DNA of 36,850 bases from G020354085 sp964629975 (GTDB lineage: Bacteria > Pseudomonadota > Gammaproteobacteria > Acidiferrobacterales > Sulfurifustaceae). Location: positions 1-36,850 of the forward strand of contig CAZVUN010000016.1 in the NCBI GenBank assembly GCA_964629975.1, read 5' to 3'. Of the stretch, positions 9,190-17,133 are shown one piece after another. Position numbers and translations under genes: made by a program. The notes beneath the pieces were generated by a model. It saw only the letters and a program-made list of their open reading frames with translations. It was not told the DNA's origin and made no database searches. Position 1 is the first letter of the stretch. Each line of letters begins with the position of its first letter.

Positions 9190-9206
9190 GCGTCAATCTG
9201 TCCCAG
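9190..9206 (+). promoter_or_regulatory. Second copy of the candidate enhancer motif, upstream of torD
   Basis: GCGTCAATCTGTCCCAG here matches GCGTCAAAATGACCCAG at 6213-6229 in 14 of 17 positions. It lies about 70-85 bp upstream of a sigma-54-type promoter (9276-9291). A weaker reverse-oriented relative (CTTGGTGTTTTTG, 9230-9242) follows. It probably binds the same activator. Confidence 0.5.
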
Positions 9207-9275
9207 CGTGGCACGAATTCCTCTCAAGGCTTGGTGTTTTTGTGCCTTGTCTTGCATTCAGCACCCGGTTCGGCG

Positions 9276-9291
9276 CGGCTCGGATCTTGCT
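9276..9291 (+). promoter_or_regulatory. Sigma-54 -24/-12 promoter for torD-fdhABC
   Basis: CGGCTCGGATCTTGCT agrees with TGGCACGNNNNTTGCW except for the first T and the A, and it keeps GG/GC spacing of 10 and the complete TTGCT. Transcription would start near 9303, 24 nt before the GTG of the chaperone gene. This splits the locus into two transcripts, DUF3305-DUF3306-ferredoxin and torD-fdhABC, unless there is read-through. Confidence 0.68.
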
Positions 9292-9326
9292 GATTGGGCG
9301 GGTGATCGCACCGACCGGGGTCGCAG

Positions 9327-9950
9327 GTGAGTACGCAGGCAAGCGATCTCGAGCCGATGGAGGCGGTCAGCGCCGAGGACCGCGCGCGCGCCGATGTGTA
9401 TGCGCTGCTCGGGGCGCTGCTCGCCGGCCCGCCGCAGGCGGCCGCGCTCAAGCTGCTGCGCGAGCTGGCAGTGACCGCAGACAGCGATGACGGCGATCTG
9501 ACCGCCGCGTGGGCGCTGCTCAAGCAGGCCGCGGAGCGCGCCGAGCCGCAGGCGCTGAGCGAGGAATACCACGATCTCTTCATCGGGATCGGGCGCGGCG
9601 AGCTGGTGCCGTACGGGTCCTGGTACGTGACCGGCTTTTTGATGGAGCGGCCGCTGGCCGAATTGCGCGTCGATCTGGCGCGCCTCGGATTCGAGCGGCG
9701 CGCGGAGGTGCACGAACCGGAGGATCACGTCGCGGCGCTGTGCGAGACCATGAGTCTGCTGATTGGCGCCGACGGTGCGGTCGGGCTCAACGGGCAGCGG
9801 GAGTTCTTCCGCAAGCACGTGGAGCCGTGGTTCGGTCGGTTCTTTGCCGATCTGCGCGCGGCGCAGTCGGCGCGGTTCTACCGTGCGGTGGGGCTGCTGG
9901 GCGAGCGGTTTGTGGAGATCGAGCGGGCCTATCTGTCGATGCCCGCCTGA
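9327..9950 (+). CDS. TorD/DmsD-family molybdoenzyme chaperone
   Basis: A 207-residue, mainly helical cytoplasmic protein. The core EEYHDLFIGIGRGELVPYGSWY is the hallmark of the TorD/DmsD/NarJ superfamily, followed by EVHEPEDHVAALCETMSLLI (family motif E-P-x-D-H). These chaperones bind the Tat leader of a molybdoenzyme and hold it until the cofactor is inserted. The client here should be FdhA, encoded 319 bp further on. The GTG start at 9327 fits the predicted transcript start near 9303 and has a GGGG run just upstream as a weak ribosome-binding site. The stop is followed after 38 bp by the small Tat protein gene. Confidence 0.9.
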   Translation: MSTQASDLEPMEAVSAEDRARADVYALLGALLAGPPQAAALKLLRELAVTADSDDGDLTAAWALLKQAAERAEPQALSEEYHDLFIGIGRGELVPYGSWYVTGFLMERPLAELRVDLARLGFERRAEVHEPEDHVAALCETMSLLIGADGAVGLNGQREFFRKHVEPWFGRFFADLRAAQSARFYRAVGLLGERFVEIERAYLSMPA

Positions 9951-9988
9951 TAGCGGGCTGAAGCGAACTGGAGCTGAGGAGCAAGAGC

Positions 9989-10213
9989 ATGAGCATGAGC
10001 GACAAGACCCTGAACAACGATCCCGTCACGTCACGGCGTGACTTCATGCGCAACATGCTGGTCAGCAGCGGGGCCGTGGCGGTCGCCGCGCTTGCCGGCG
10101 GGGCCGAGGCGGCGCAGGAACCGGCCGCGCCAGCCGCCGCGCCGAGCGCCGAGCGTCCCGGCTATCACGTCACGCCGCACATTCTCGAGTACTACAAGAC
10201 CGCCGGGCTGTAG
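9989..10213 (+). CDS. Small Tat-signal protein of formate dehydrogenase locus
   Basis: A 74-residue protein with a twin-arginine leader (SRRDFMR at about 15-21 and a hydrophobic Ala-rich stretch), a Pro/Ala linker and a short conserved tail GYHVTPHILEYYKTAGL. It matches the 'formate dehydrogenase region TAT target' family (TIGR02811), which lies just before the catalytic subunit gene. It is too small to hold a cofactor itself and is probably exported together with, or as a part of, the Fdh complex. Two in-frame ATGs (9989 and 9995) are possible starts; the first is preceded by GAGGAGCAAGAGC. Confidence 0.88.
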   Translation: MSMSDKTLNNDPVTSRRDFMRNMLVSSGAVAVAALAGGAEAAQEPAAPAAAPSAERPGYHVTPHILEYYKTAGL

Positions 10214-10268
10214 CGCCCCCGCGGTCTTGGCGCGTGACACGAACTGACACCAGGCAGGAGAGCGAGCG

Positions 10269-13181
10269 ATGAAGCTGACACGAAAGCAAACGGCAGGCGC
10301 CTCGGGCGCCGGCAACGGCACCCTCCTTGGCAGCACCATTGATCGGCGCACATTCCTGCGCCGTTCGGGTCTCGCGGTCGGTGGCATCGCCGCGGCGAGC
10401 GCGATGCCCTTCGCCATGATGAAGAAGGCTGACGCCAAGACCGCCAGGGACGTCGACCCCAAGGCCGAGATCAAGACCGTTCGCACCATCTGCGGCCACT
10501 GCTCGGTCGGCTGCGGGATCATCGCCGAGGTGCAGCAGGGCGTGTGGACCGGCCAGGAGCCGGCCTTCGACAACCCGTTCAACCTCGGCGCGCACTGCGC
10601 CAAGGGCGCGGCAGTGCGCGAGCACGGCCACGGCGAGCGGCGCCTCAAGTACCCGATGAAGCTGGTCGACGGCAAGTGGCAGAAGATCTCCTGGGAGCAG
10701 GCGATCAACGAGGTCGGCGACAAGATGCTCGAGATCCGCAAGAACTATGGTCCCGACTCGGTGTTCATGACCGGCGGCTCCAAGCACAACAACGAGCAGG
10801 CCTACCTGATGCGCAAGTTCTTCGCCTTCTGGGGCTCGAATAACTGTGACCACCAGGCGCGCATCTGCCACTCCACCACGGTAGCCGGCACCGCCGCCCA
10901 GTTCGGCTACGGCGCCATGACCAACTCCTACAACGACCAGCACAACTGCAAGGCGATGCTGTTCATCGGCTCTAACGCCGCCGAGGCACATCCGGTGTCC
11001 ATGCAGCACGTGCTGCGCGGCAAGGAAAACGGCGCCAAGCTGATCGTGGTCGACCCGCGCTTCACGCGCACCGCCGCGCACGCCGATTACTACGTGCGCA
11101 TCCGTTCCGGCACCGATACCGCCTTCATGTGGGGCGTGCTCAACGTGGTGCTGGCCAACGGCTGGGAGGACAAGGAGTTCATCAAGAACCGCGTGTACGG
11201 CTTCGATGACGTGCGCGCGGTGGTGAAGAACTACCCGCCCGAGGTGGTCGCCGACATCACCGGCGCCTCCAAGGAGCAAATCATCAAGGTCGCCGAGATC
11301 ATGGCGAAGAACCGGCCCGGGACGCTGGTGTGGTGCATGGGCGGCACGCAGCACCACCACGGCACCGCCAACGTGCGCAGCTACAACACCCTGCAACTCG
11401 CGCTCGGCAACATCGGCCGAAGCGGCGGCGGCTCCAACATCTACCGCGGCCACGACAACGTGCAGGGGGCGACCGACGTCGGGCCGAACGCCAACACCCT
11501 GCCCGGCTACTACGGGCTGGCGGAGGGGGCGTGGAAGCACTGGGCGCGGGTGTGGGGCGTGGACTACGACTACCTCGTCAGCCGCTTCGACCAGGGCGAG
11601 TACGACAATGGCAAGGGCAAGAAGATAAAGCCCATGAACATGCACGGCATCACCGTGTCGCGCTGGGCCGACGCCGTGCTCGAGGACAAGGCCAACGTCA
11701 CGCAGCGCCATCCGCTCAAGATGGTGATCTTCAACGGCATGGCCCCGAACAGCCAGTCGCGCGGGCCGCACCAGAAAAAGGCCTTTGAGAAGCTCGAGGC
11801 GCTCGTCATCATCGACCCGTATCCGACGGTGTCGGCGGTCATGCATGACCGCAAGAACAATGTCTGGCTGCTGCCGGCCACCACCTGCTTCGAGACCTAC
11901 GGCTCGGTGACGGCGTCGAACCGTTCCATCCAGTGGCGCGACAAGGTGATCGATCCGCTGTTCGAGGCCAAGACCGACCAGGAGATCCTGTACCTGCTCG
12001 CCAAGAAGCTCGGCTTCGACAAGGAGATGTTCAAGAACATCAAGGTCGTCAAAAACGAGCCCGACCTCGAGGACGTGCTGCGCGAGATCAACCGCGGCAC
12101 CTTCACGATCGGCTACAGCGGCCAGAGCCCGGAGCGCCTCAAGCTGCACCAGCAGAACTGGGGCACCTTCAACACCACCACGCTCAAGGCCGAGGGCGGC
12201 CCGTGCAATGGCGAGTACTACGGGCTGCCCTGGCCATGCTGGGGCACCCCGGCGCTCAAGCACCCGGGCACGCCGAACCTGTATGACACCAGCAAACCGG
12301 TGTCGAAGGGCGGTCTCAACTTCCGCGCCAACTGGGGCACGGAGAAGGACGGCGTCAACCTGCTGGCCGAGAACAGCTACCCGGCCGGTGCCGACATCAA
12401 GGACGGCCATCCGCCGTTCACCTACGGGCTGCTCAAGAAGCTCGGCTGGGACAAGGAGCTCACCAAGGCCGAGCTCGACACGATCCTGAGAATCGGCAAG
12501 GACAAGGCCGACGCCGTGAGCTTCGCCACCGACCTGTCGGGCGGTATCATCCGCGTGGCGATCAAGCACAACTGCGCGCCGTTCGGCAACGGCAAGGCGC
12601 GCGCCAAGGCCTGGGAGCTTCCCGATCCGGTGCCGGTGCATCGCGAGCCGCTCTATACGCCGCGCTACGACCTCGTACAGAAGTATCCGACCTACGAGGA
12701 CAAGAAGGCGATCGTGCGCCTGCCGACGCGCTACGCCTCCATTCAGGCCAAGGACTACTCCAAGGAGTTCCCGCTTATTCTCACCAGCGGGCGCCTCACC
12801 GAGTACGAGGGCGGCGGCGACGAGACCCGCTCCAACCCGTGGCTCGCCGAGCTGCAGCAGCACATGTTCGTCGAGATCAACCCGACCGATGCCAACAACG
12901 CCAAGGTCAAGGACGGCCAGATGGTGTGGGTCGAGGGTCCGGAGGGCGGCAAGATCCGCGTCAAGGCCATGGTCACGCGCCGTGTGGCGCCCGGCACGGT
13001 GTTCTCGCCGTTTCACTTCGGCGGCCACTTCCAGGGCCAGGACCTGCGCGCCAAGTATCCGCCCGGATCGGACCCGTACGTGCTCGGCGAGGCCGTCAAT
13101 ACCGCCACCACCTACGGCTACGACCCGGTGACGGCGATGCAGGAGACCAAGACCACTCTGTGCCGCGTGCGGCCGGCGTAA
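10269..13181 (+). CDS. fdhA: Formate dehydrogenase catalytic subunit alpha (Mo/W-bis-MGD)
   Basis: Oxidises formate to CO2 in the periplasm at a bis-MGD molybdenum or tungsten centre. The 970-residue precursor has a Tat leader (DRRTFLRR, 25-32), an N-terminal 4Fe-4S motif (C75, C78, C82, C110) and the active-site segment QARICHSTTVAG with Cys200-His201. Cys replaces the selenocysteine of E. coli FdnG, so no UGA recoding is needed. Further bis-MGD motifs are DPRFTRTAAHADYYVRIR and GGSNIYRGHDNVQG, with a C-terminal molydopterin-binding barrel at about 830-960. It is of the FDH3/fdhA type, somewhat shorter than E. coli FdnG. The downstream partners FdhB and FdhC complete a quinone-reducing membrane complex. 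An SD-like CAGGAGAG lies 5' of the ATG. Confidence 0.97.
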   Translation: MKLTRKQTAGASGAGNGTLLGSTIDRRTFLRRSGLAVGGIAAASAMPFAMMKKADAKTARDVDPKAEIKTVRTICGHCSVGCGIIAEVQQGVWTGQEPAFDNPFNLGAHCAKGAAVREHGHGERRLKYPMKLVDGKWQKISWEQAINEVGDKMLEIRKNYGPDSVFMTGGSKHNNEQAYLMRKFFAFWGSNNCDHQARICHSTTVAGTAAQFGYGAMTNSYNDQHNCKAMLFIGSNAAEAHPVSMQHVLRGKENGAKLIVVDPRFTRTAAHADYYVRIRSGTDTAFMWGVLNVVLANGWEDKEFIKNRVYGFDDVRAVVKNYPPEVVADITGASKEQIIKVAEIMAKNRPGTLVWCMGGTQHHHGTANVRSYNTLQLALGNIGRSGGGSNIYRGHDNVQGATDVGPNANTLPGYYGLAEGAWKHWARVWGVDYDYLVSRFDQGEYDNGKGKKIKPMNMHGITVSRWADAVLEDKANVTQRHPLKMVIFNGMAPNSQSRGPHQKKAFEKLEALVIIDPYPTVSAVMHDRKNNVWLLPATTCFETYGSVTASNRSIQWRDKVIDPLFEAKTDQEILYLLAKKLGFDKEMFKNIKVVKNEPDLEDVLREINRGTFTIGYSGQSPERLKLHQQNWGTFNTTTLKAEGGPCNGEYYGLPWPCWGTPALKHPGTPNLYDTSKPVSKGGLNFRANWGTEKDGVNLLAENSYPAGADIKDGHPPFTYGLLKKLGWDKELTKAELDTILRIGKDKADAVSFATDLSGGIIRVAIKHNCAPFGNGKARAKAWELPDPVPVHREPLYTPRYDLVQKYPTYEDKKAIVRLPTRYASIQAKDYSKEFPLILTSGRLTEYEGGGDETRSNPWLAELQQHMFVEINPTDANNAKVKDGQMVWVEGPEGGKIRVKAMVTRRVAPGTVFSPFHFGGHFQGQDLRAKYPPGSDPYVLGEAVNTATTYGYDPVTAMQETKTTLCRVRPA

Positions 13182-13199
13182 GCGTAAGGAGGAACGATC

Positions 13200-13784
13200 A
13201 TGGCAAGAATGAAATTCCTGTGTGACGCCGAGCGCTGCATCGAGTGCAACGGCTGTGTGACCGCGTGCAAGAACGAGCACGAGGTGCCGTGGGGCGTCAA
13301 CCGCCGGCGCGTGGTGGTGATGGACGATGGCGTTCCCGGCGAGAAGTCCATCTCGGTGGCGTGCATGCACTGCACCGATGCGCCGTGCGCGGCGGTCTGT
13401 CCGGTCGACTGCTTCTACACCACGCCGGACGGTGTGGTGCTGCACAACAAGGACCTGTGCATCGGCTGCGGCTACTGCTTCTATGCCTGTCCGTTCGGCG
13501 CGCCGCAGTATCCGCAGCAATCGGCGTTTGGCGTGCGCGGCAAGATGGACAAGTGCACGTTCTGCGCCGGCGGCCCGGAGGCGGACGGCTCGGCCGAGGA
13601 GATGAAGAAGTACGGCCGCAACCGCCTCGCCGAGGGCAAGCTGCCGCTGTGCGCCGAGATGTGCTCGACCAAGGCGCTCATCGCCGGCGACGGCGACGTG
13701 GTGGCCGACATCTACCGCAAGCGCGTTCTCAAGCGCGGCGGCCGGCCGCAGACCTGGGGCTGGGAAACGGCGTACAAGGGCTGA
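13200..13784 (+). CDS. fdhB: Formate dehydrogenase beta subunit, four 4Fe-4S clusters
   Basis: A 194-residue electron-transfer subunit that links FdhA to the cytochrome b subunit. Sixteen Cys form four clusters: C13/16/19/23, C55/58/63/67, C87/90/93/97 and C119/122/151/155. This is the DmsB/FdhB pattern without the C-terminal membrane anchor of E. coli FdnH, as in FDH3-type enzymes. It has no leader of its own and is expected to be exported bound to FdhA. It starts 18 bp after fdhA with a strong ribosome-binding site (AAGGAGG). Confidence 0.96.
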   Translation: MARMKFLCDAERCIECNGCVTACKNEHEVPWGVNRRRVVVMDDGVPGEKSISVACMHCTDAPCAAVCPVDCFYTTPDGVVLHNKDLCIGCGYCFYACPFGAPQYPQQSAFGVRGKMDKCTFCAGGPEADGSAEEMKKYGRNRLAEGKLPLCAEMCSTKALIAGDGDVVADIYRKRVLKRGGRPQTWGWETAYKG

Positions 13785-13830
13785 GGCGGGACGCCCGTCC
13801 CGTCTCGTGCACCAAGCGAAAGGAGGAGCC

Positions 13831-14037
13831 ATGCGTCCCGCGGTAACCTGTTCGGCGATAGCGCTGTTGGCGGTCAGTCTCGTCGCGCTCAGCGGTTGCG
13901 GCGAGGCGACCGATGTCACATTGCACAAGCCGGGCGTGTACAAGGGTCCCAAGGACCCGCTGGTCGAAAAGCAGCGCAATGCCAAGCAGCAGGAAGCGCT
14001 GGTCGCGCGTTTCAATCAGGTGCAGACGGACCGCTAA
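13831..14037 (+). CDS. Tiny lipoprotein between fdhB and fdhC
   Basis: 68 residues with a type II signal peptide (lipobox LSGC, Cys at about residue 21). The mature part of about 48 residues includes LHKPGVYKGPKDPL and a charged helical tail (EKQRNAKQQEALVARFNQVQ). The ATG at 13831 follows an excellent AGGAGGAG site and is preferred over the upstream GTG-type start at 13807. It resembles small proteins with a YKxGxYxGKxD motif that I recall beside respiratory oxidoreductases, but I cannot name a function. Position inside the operon suggests a structural or assembly role in the periplasmic Fdh complex. Confidence 0.78.
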   Translation: MRPAVTCSAIALLAVSLVALSGCGEATDVTLHKPGVYKGPKDPLVEKQRNAKQQEALVARFNQVQTDR

Positions 14038-14048
14038 GGGGGGCCGCC

Positions 14049-14249
14049 ATGCGCATGATTCGCCAGTTGCACGCCGGGCTCGTCGTGGTGCTCGTCGCGG
14101 CGGGCTCCGCCTGCGCACCCTCCGAGCCCACCATCGAGCAGAACATCGAGGCGACCAATGCGGCCGCCAAACAGGCATGGCAGCAGCAGCGCGCGCCGCA
14201 GACGGTCGAGCAGTTGCGCGATCGGGCGTTGCACCAGACCGACAGCTGA
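14049..14249 (+). CDS. Second tiny exported protein between fdhB and fdhC
   Basis: 66 residues: a signal sequence (IRQLHAGLVVVLVAAGSAC) ending in a lipobox-like AGSAC, then about 45 polar helical residues (EPTIEQNIEATNAAAKQAWQQQRAPQTVEQLRDRAL). The site has Gly where Leu is usual at -3, so lipid modification is plausible but not certain. It starts 11 bp after the previous lipoprotein gene, preceded by GGGGGG, and fdhC begins 29 bp after it, so all are one transcript. The mature parts of the two small proteins look alike in size and polar helix character, but I see no convincing sequence identity. Function unknown. Confidence 0.7.
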   Translation: MRMIRQLHAGLVVVLVAAGSACAPSEPTIEQNIEATNAAAKQAWQQQRAPQTVEQLRDRALHQTDS

Positions 14250-14278
14250 GCCAGAACAGTTCCAAGAGGAGATCGCCC

Positions 14279-15364
14279 ATGGCAACGAATCCGGCAAGTC
14301 CCCAGGCAAGACAACGTCGCCGCCGGCGGGCTGCGCATCTCAGTCTCGCCACGATCCTCGTGGGCGCGCTGCTGTTCCCGCTCGGGGGCTATGTCTATGT
14401 GCAGACCGTGCACGCCGCCAAGGAGCAACCGGCCGCAGCGGCGGCTGATCAGCAGACCAATCCGCGCGCCAATTACTGGCGCGCCGTGCGTGAAGGATTC
14501 GGCGGCTACACCGCGGCCTCCGGCCCGTATACGACTGACGTGCTGATCCAGAACGGCGGTCAGAACTGGCGCCAGCTGCGCAACGGCCCGGTGGCCGGCG
14601 CGCTGCCGTGGCTGATGGCGGCGGTGGCCCTGGGGCTCGGCCTGTACTTCGTGCTGCACGGCCCGGTGAAGCTGTCGCACCCGCCGAGCGGACGCACGGT
14701 CGAGCGCTGGACCTATGGCGAACGCGTGCTGCACTGGTACACGGCGGTGCTGTTCATCGTGCTCGCCATCACGGGATTGAGTCTCATGCTCGGGCGCGAG
14801 CTGCTGATCCCGTGGATGGGGCTCACGGCGTTCGCGGCCTATGCCAACGTGGCCAAGGTACTGCACAACTATCTCGGCCCCCTGTTCGTTATCGGTGTCG
14901 TGCTCGAGATCGTCAGCTGGGCGCGACTTGCCGTGCCGAGCAAGGTCGACTGGGAGTGGTTCAAGGCGGGCGGCGGCTATATCGGCAAGAAGCATCCGAG
15001 CGCCGGCAAGCTGAACGCCGGTGAGAAGATCTTCGTGTTCTGGACTGCCACCGTCGGCATGGGCATCCTTGTGAGCGCCTCGGGGCTGATCCTCAACTTC
15101 CCGAATCTCGGGTTCACGCGCGAAACCATGCAGACCGCCAACCTGATTCACGGGGTGGCGGCCATCATCTACGTGTCCATTATCCTGCTGCACATCTACC
15201 TGGGCTCGATCGGGGTGCAGGGGGCGCTCGAGGCCATGACCACGGGACGGGTGAGCGTGGAGTGGGCCAAGGAGCACCATGACCTGTGGTACGAAGAGGT
15301 CAAGGGTACGGCCGAGAAAACCGAAGGCAAGTCATCGGGCGGCGGCGTGCCGCGTACCGCCTAG
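14279..15364 (+). CDS. fdhC: Formate dehydrogenase gamma subunit, cytochrome b
   Basis: Membrane subunit of 361 residues that passes electrons from FdhB through two b haems to quinone. It has an N-terminal helix (about 21-44) followed by a periplasmic loop, a helix at about 108-127 and four core helices (about 150-172, 197-216, 252-275, 286-310). Candidate haem ligands are His152 (ERVLHW), His196 (KVLHNYLGP), His291 and His305, the FdnI-like arrangement. The N-terminal extension with an extra helix and a loop (YWRAVREGFGGYTAASGP) is typical of the longer FdhC type and absent in E. coli FdnI. ATG at 14279 follows AAGAGGAG. A strong hairpin 47 bp downstream ends the operon. Confidence 0.94.
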   Translation: MATNPASPQARQRRRRRAAHLSLATILVGALLFPLGGYVYVQTVHAAKEQPAAAAADQQTNPRANYWRAVREGFGGYTAASGPYTTDVLIQNGGQNWRQLRNGPVAGALPWLMAAVALGLGLYFVLHGPVKLSHPPSGRTVERWTYGERVLHWYTAVLFIVLAITGLSLMLGRELLIPWMGLTAFAAYANVAKVLHNYLGPLFVIGVVLEIVSWARLAVPSKVDWEWFKAGGGYIGKKHPSAGKLNAGEKIFVFWTATVGMGILVSASGLILNFPNLGFTRETMQTANLIHGVAAIIYVSIILLHIYLGSIGVQGALEAMTTGRVSVEWAKEHHDLWYEEVKGTAEKTEGKSSGGGVPRTA

Positions 15365-15376
15365 CGCACGTGCGCT
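15363..15376. repeat. 14-bp perfect palindrome at fdhC stop
   Basis: AGCGCACGTGCGCT is a perfect palindrome that includes the last bases of the fdhC stop codon. It could be a weak 3' RNA stem or a protein site. It has no loop and no T-tract, so it is not a terminator by itself. Confidence 0.4.
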
Positions 15377-15410
15377 GCGCCGCGCCAGTAGCGTAAAGCG
15401 TCGTGCCTGA

Positions 15411-15441
15411 CCGCGGCCGGATGACGGCCGCGGCCTCTTCT
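15411..15441 (+). terminator. Probable terminator of the fdh operon
   Basis: CCGCGGCCG pairs perfectly with CGGCCGCGG (9 bp, GC only) over a 5-nt loop (15420-15424) and is followed by CCTCTTCTTG, a pyrimidine-rich but T-poor tail. It lies 47 bp after the fdhC stop. Confidence 0.65.
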
Positions 15442-16193
15442 TGCCCAGCAATCGTCTCCGCGTGCCGCGTTGCCTTGCCGCCCTGCTGTGCAGTCTCGCC
15501 GCGCTCGCGCACGCCGCGCCGGAGCGCGATTGGGTGACGGCCATCGTCAAGCGCGATCTCGCGCGCATCGAGCAGCTCCTGCCCACGGTCGAGGACGTCA
15601 ATCAGACCACCGATGACAAGCGCACCGCGCTGATGCTGGCCGCCGGCGAAGGGCGCCATGATCTGGTGCGCGCCCTGCTCGCGCGCGGGGCGGCCGTCAA
15701 CGCCCGCAACGAACGTGGCGGTTCGGCCCTGATGTACGCCGCGACTGCCGGTGATGAGGCATCGGTGCGGCTGCTGCTCGCGCGTGGCGCCGATGCCAAT
15801 GCCCGCGCGCGCAACGGCTGGACGGCGCTCACGCTGGCGGCGGCGCGTGGTTTCGAGCCGATTGTGACCGAGCTGCTGGCGCGCGGGGCGGACGCCAACC
15901 CCGCTGACATCTATGGCTGGACGCCGCTGATGCGCGCGGTGCAGGCCGAGCGGGTGGCGGTGGTGCGGGTGCTGCTCGCGCAGCCGGGTGTCGAAGTCAA
16001 TGCCGCCGACGAGAACGGGCAGACGGCGCTGCATCACGCCGCGGCGCAGGGTGCGGTGGAACTCGCGCGGCTGCTGTTGGCCGCCGGCGCGCGGCGCGAG
16101 GCGCGCGACCGCGCCGGACAGACGCCACAGGATCTGGCGCTCGCCGCCAAGCAGTGGCAGGTCGTGGCATTGCTGCAAGCACACGCGCCATGA
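15441..16193 (+). CDS. Exported ankyrin-repeat protein
   Basis: A 250-residue protein with a signal peptide (RCLAALLCSLAALAHA, cleavage near residue 25) followed by about six ankyrin repeats, each with the G-x-TALxxAAxxG...LLxxGADxN pattern. Repeats are seen at about 59-90 (RTALMLAAGEGRHDLV), 93-123, 126-155, 159-190 and 193-222, with a degraded first and last copy. Periplasmic ankyrin proteins generally mediate protein contacts; no enzyme domain is present. The start is uncertain. TTG at 15441 gives a good basic n-region but falls just behind the terminator stem with no ribosome-binding site; GTG at 15462 is the alternative. Convergent with the Rieske-like gene, 13 bp apart. Confidence 0.82.
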   Translation: MPSNRLRVPRCLAALLCSLAALAHAAPERDWVTAIVKRDLARIEQLLPTVEDVNQTTDDKRTALMLAAGEGRHDLVRALLARGAAVNARNERGGSALMYAATAGDEASVRLLLARGADANARARNGWTALTLAAARGFEPIVTELLARGADANPADIYGWTPLMRAVQAERVAVVRVLLAQPGVEVNAADENGQTALHHAAAQGAVELARLLLAAGARREARDRAGQTPQDLALAAKQWQVVALLQAHAP

Positions 16194-16206
16194 GGGCGTG
16201 CGGCGG

Positions 16207-16950
16207 TCAGCAGCGCATCTGCTTCTCGGAGTAGTCGGCGAGCCGCATGACCGTCGCGCTGCCGGACACCGGCGCGCGGATGTTGCTCGTGCCGTGCTCG
16301 AGCGACAGGCGAAAGCCGAACTCGCGAAAGAAGCGCTCGAACATCTCGCCGCCGAACGTGCCCACCGCGTAGAGCCCGCCGTCGGTCGCGTCCTCCTCGA
16401 GCACGATGGCGGCGAGCGGCTGCCTGGCCGGCCCGCCGAGCACGCGCGCGCCTTGCGCCGGATCGTAGACGCTCTTCTCCGAACAGCAGTAGATCACCTG
16501 CGCGCGTTGCGCCGTGTGCTCGGCGCTGTCGACAAAGTCGACGCGCTCGTGGCGGTAGTTGATGAAGTTGATCTGGCGCGCCGGATGCGACATCTTGTGG
16601 GCGCAGATGGCGGAAAACGCGACGATCGAGCGCTCGGGTCCGACGCCACCCTGCCAGCGGTACGCCCGCCCGTCCTCGGTCTTGAGATCGGTGGGCGTGG
16701 CCGGGCGTCCGAGGTTGAGCAGGAAGCAGGGCGTGGCCACGAACGGGTAGTGGAACAGGTAGCTCTCACCGACGGTCAGACTCTTCGCCGTGATCGGCCG
16801 CCCGCCCGGGTCGGTCAGGCGCACACGCTGATAGCGGCGCAGGCGCGCGTCGGGTTGGGCGAGCACCGACGGGATGGCGCTGATCAAGGCCACCGCCGAT
16901 GCACACAGCCGGACGAAACCGCGTCGCGTGATGCTGGAACCGGAACTCAT
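16207..16950 (-). CDS. Tat-exported Rieske-like iron-sulfur protein, atypical ligands
   Basis: A 247-residue precursor with a twin-arginine leader (ITRRGFVRL, residues 7-15) and a cleavage site near 31. The fold markers of a Rieske protein are present: FSAICAHKMSHP (C116, H118) and VIYCCSEKSVYDPAQGARVLGGPARQPL, whose tail matches the Rieske GPAxxPL. In canonical Rieske proteins the second box is CxxH; here it reads C155-C156-S-E158, with Glu where His belongs. The two boxes are 36 residues apart rather than the usual 15-17. It may still carry a cluster with changed ligands, or be a divergent relative of bc1 or arsenite oxidase Rieske subunits. It stands alone, with no cytochrome b beside it. 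Confidence 0.78.
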   Translation of the reverse strand: MSSGSSITRRGFVRLCASAVALISAIPSVLAQPDARLRRYQRVRLTDPGGRPITAKSLTVGESYLFHYPFVATPCFLLNLGRPATPTDLKTEDGRAYRWQGGVGPERSIVAFSAICAHKMSHPARQINFINYRHERVDFVDSAEHTAQRAQVIYCCSEKSVYDPAQGARVLGGPARQPLAAIVLEEDATDGGLYAVGTFGGEMFERFFREFGFRLSLEHGTSNIRAPVSGSATVMRLADYSEKQMRC

Positions 16951-17133
16951 CGCTGGCCTCCTGCGTGTCGCGCGTGACTTGGCGACGTGCCTATTGAAGC
17001 AGAACCACCTGGTCGCGCAAAGCGCCGGGGCGGCGGCGGGTTGGCCGGCCGCGCGCGGTGCGCGTCGGGCGCTGGCCCCGCCTGCTTCGTGATAGCATGC
17101 GCTCCGACCTCAACCAGCGTGGCGGGCAATCGC

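Noticed and set aside
9209..9223. TGGCACGAATTCCTC as another sigma-54 promoter
   Set aside because: The -24 half is perfect, but the -12 element lacks TTGC (CCTC instead) and the required GC. The better match is at 9276-9291.
9158..9326. Small frame MNHGLAPKMAMV... before torD
   Set aside because: It has no conserved content and overlaps the enhancer motif and the sigma-54 promoter; it is regulatory DNA.
10866..10868. Selenocysteine codon in fdhA
   Set aside because: The active-site codon is TGC (Cys200), not TGA, so no selenocysteine is used.
13913..15364. Long open frame extending fdhC upstream
   Set aside because: It runs through the two small exported protein genes in another frame. 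The ATG at 14279 has a good ribosome-binding site and gives the normal FdhC N-terminus.
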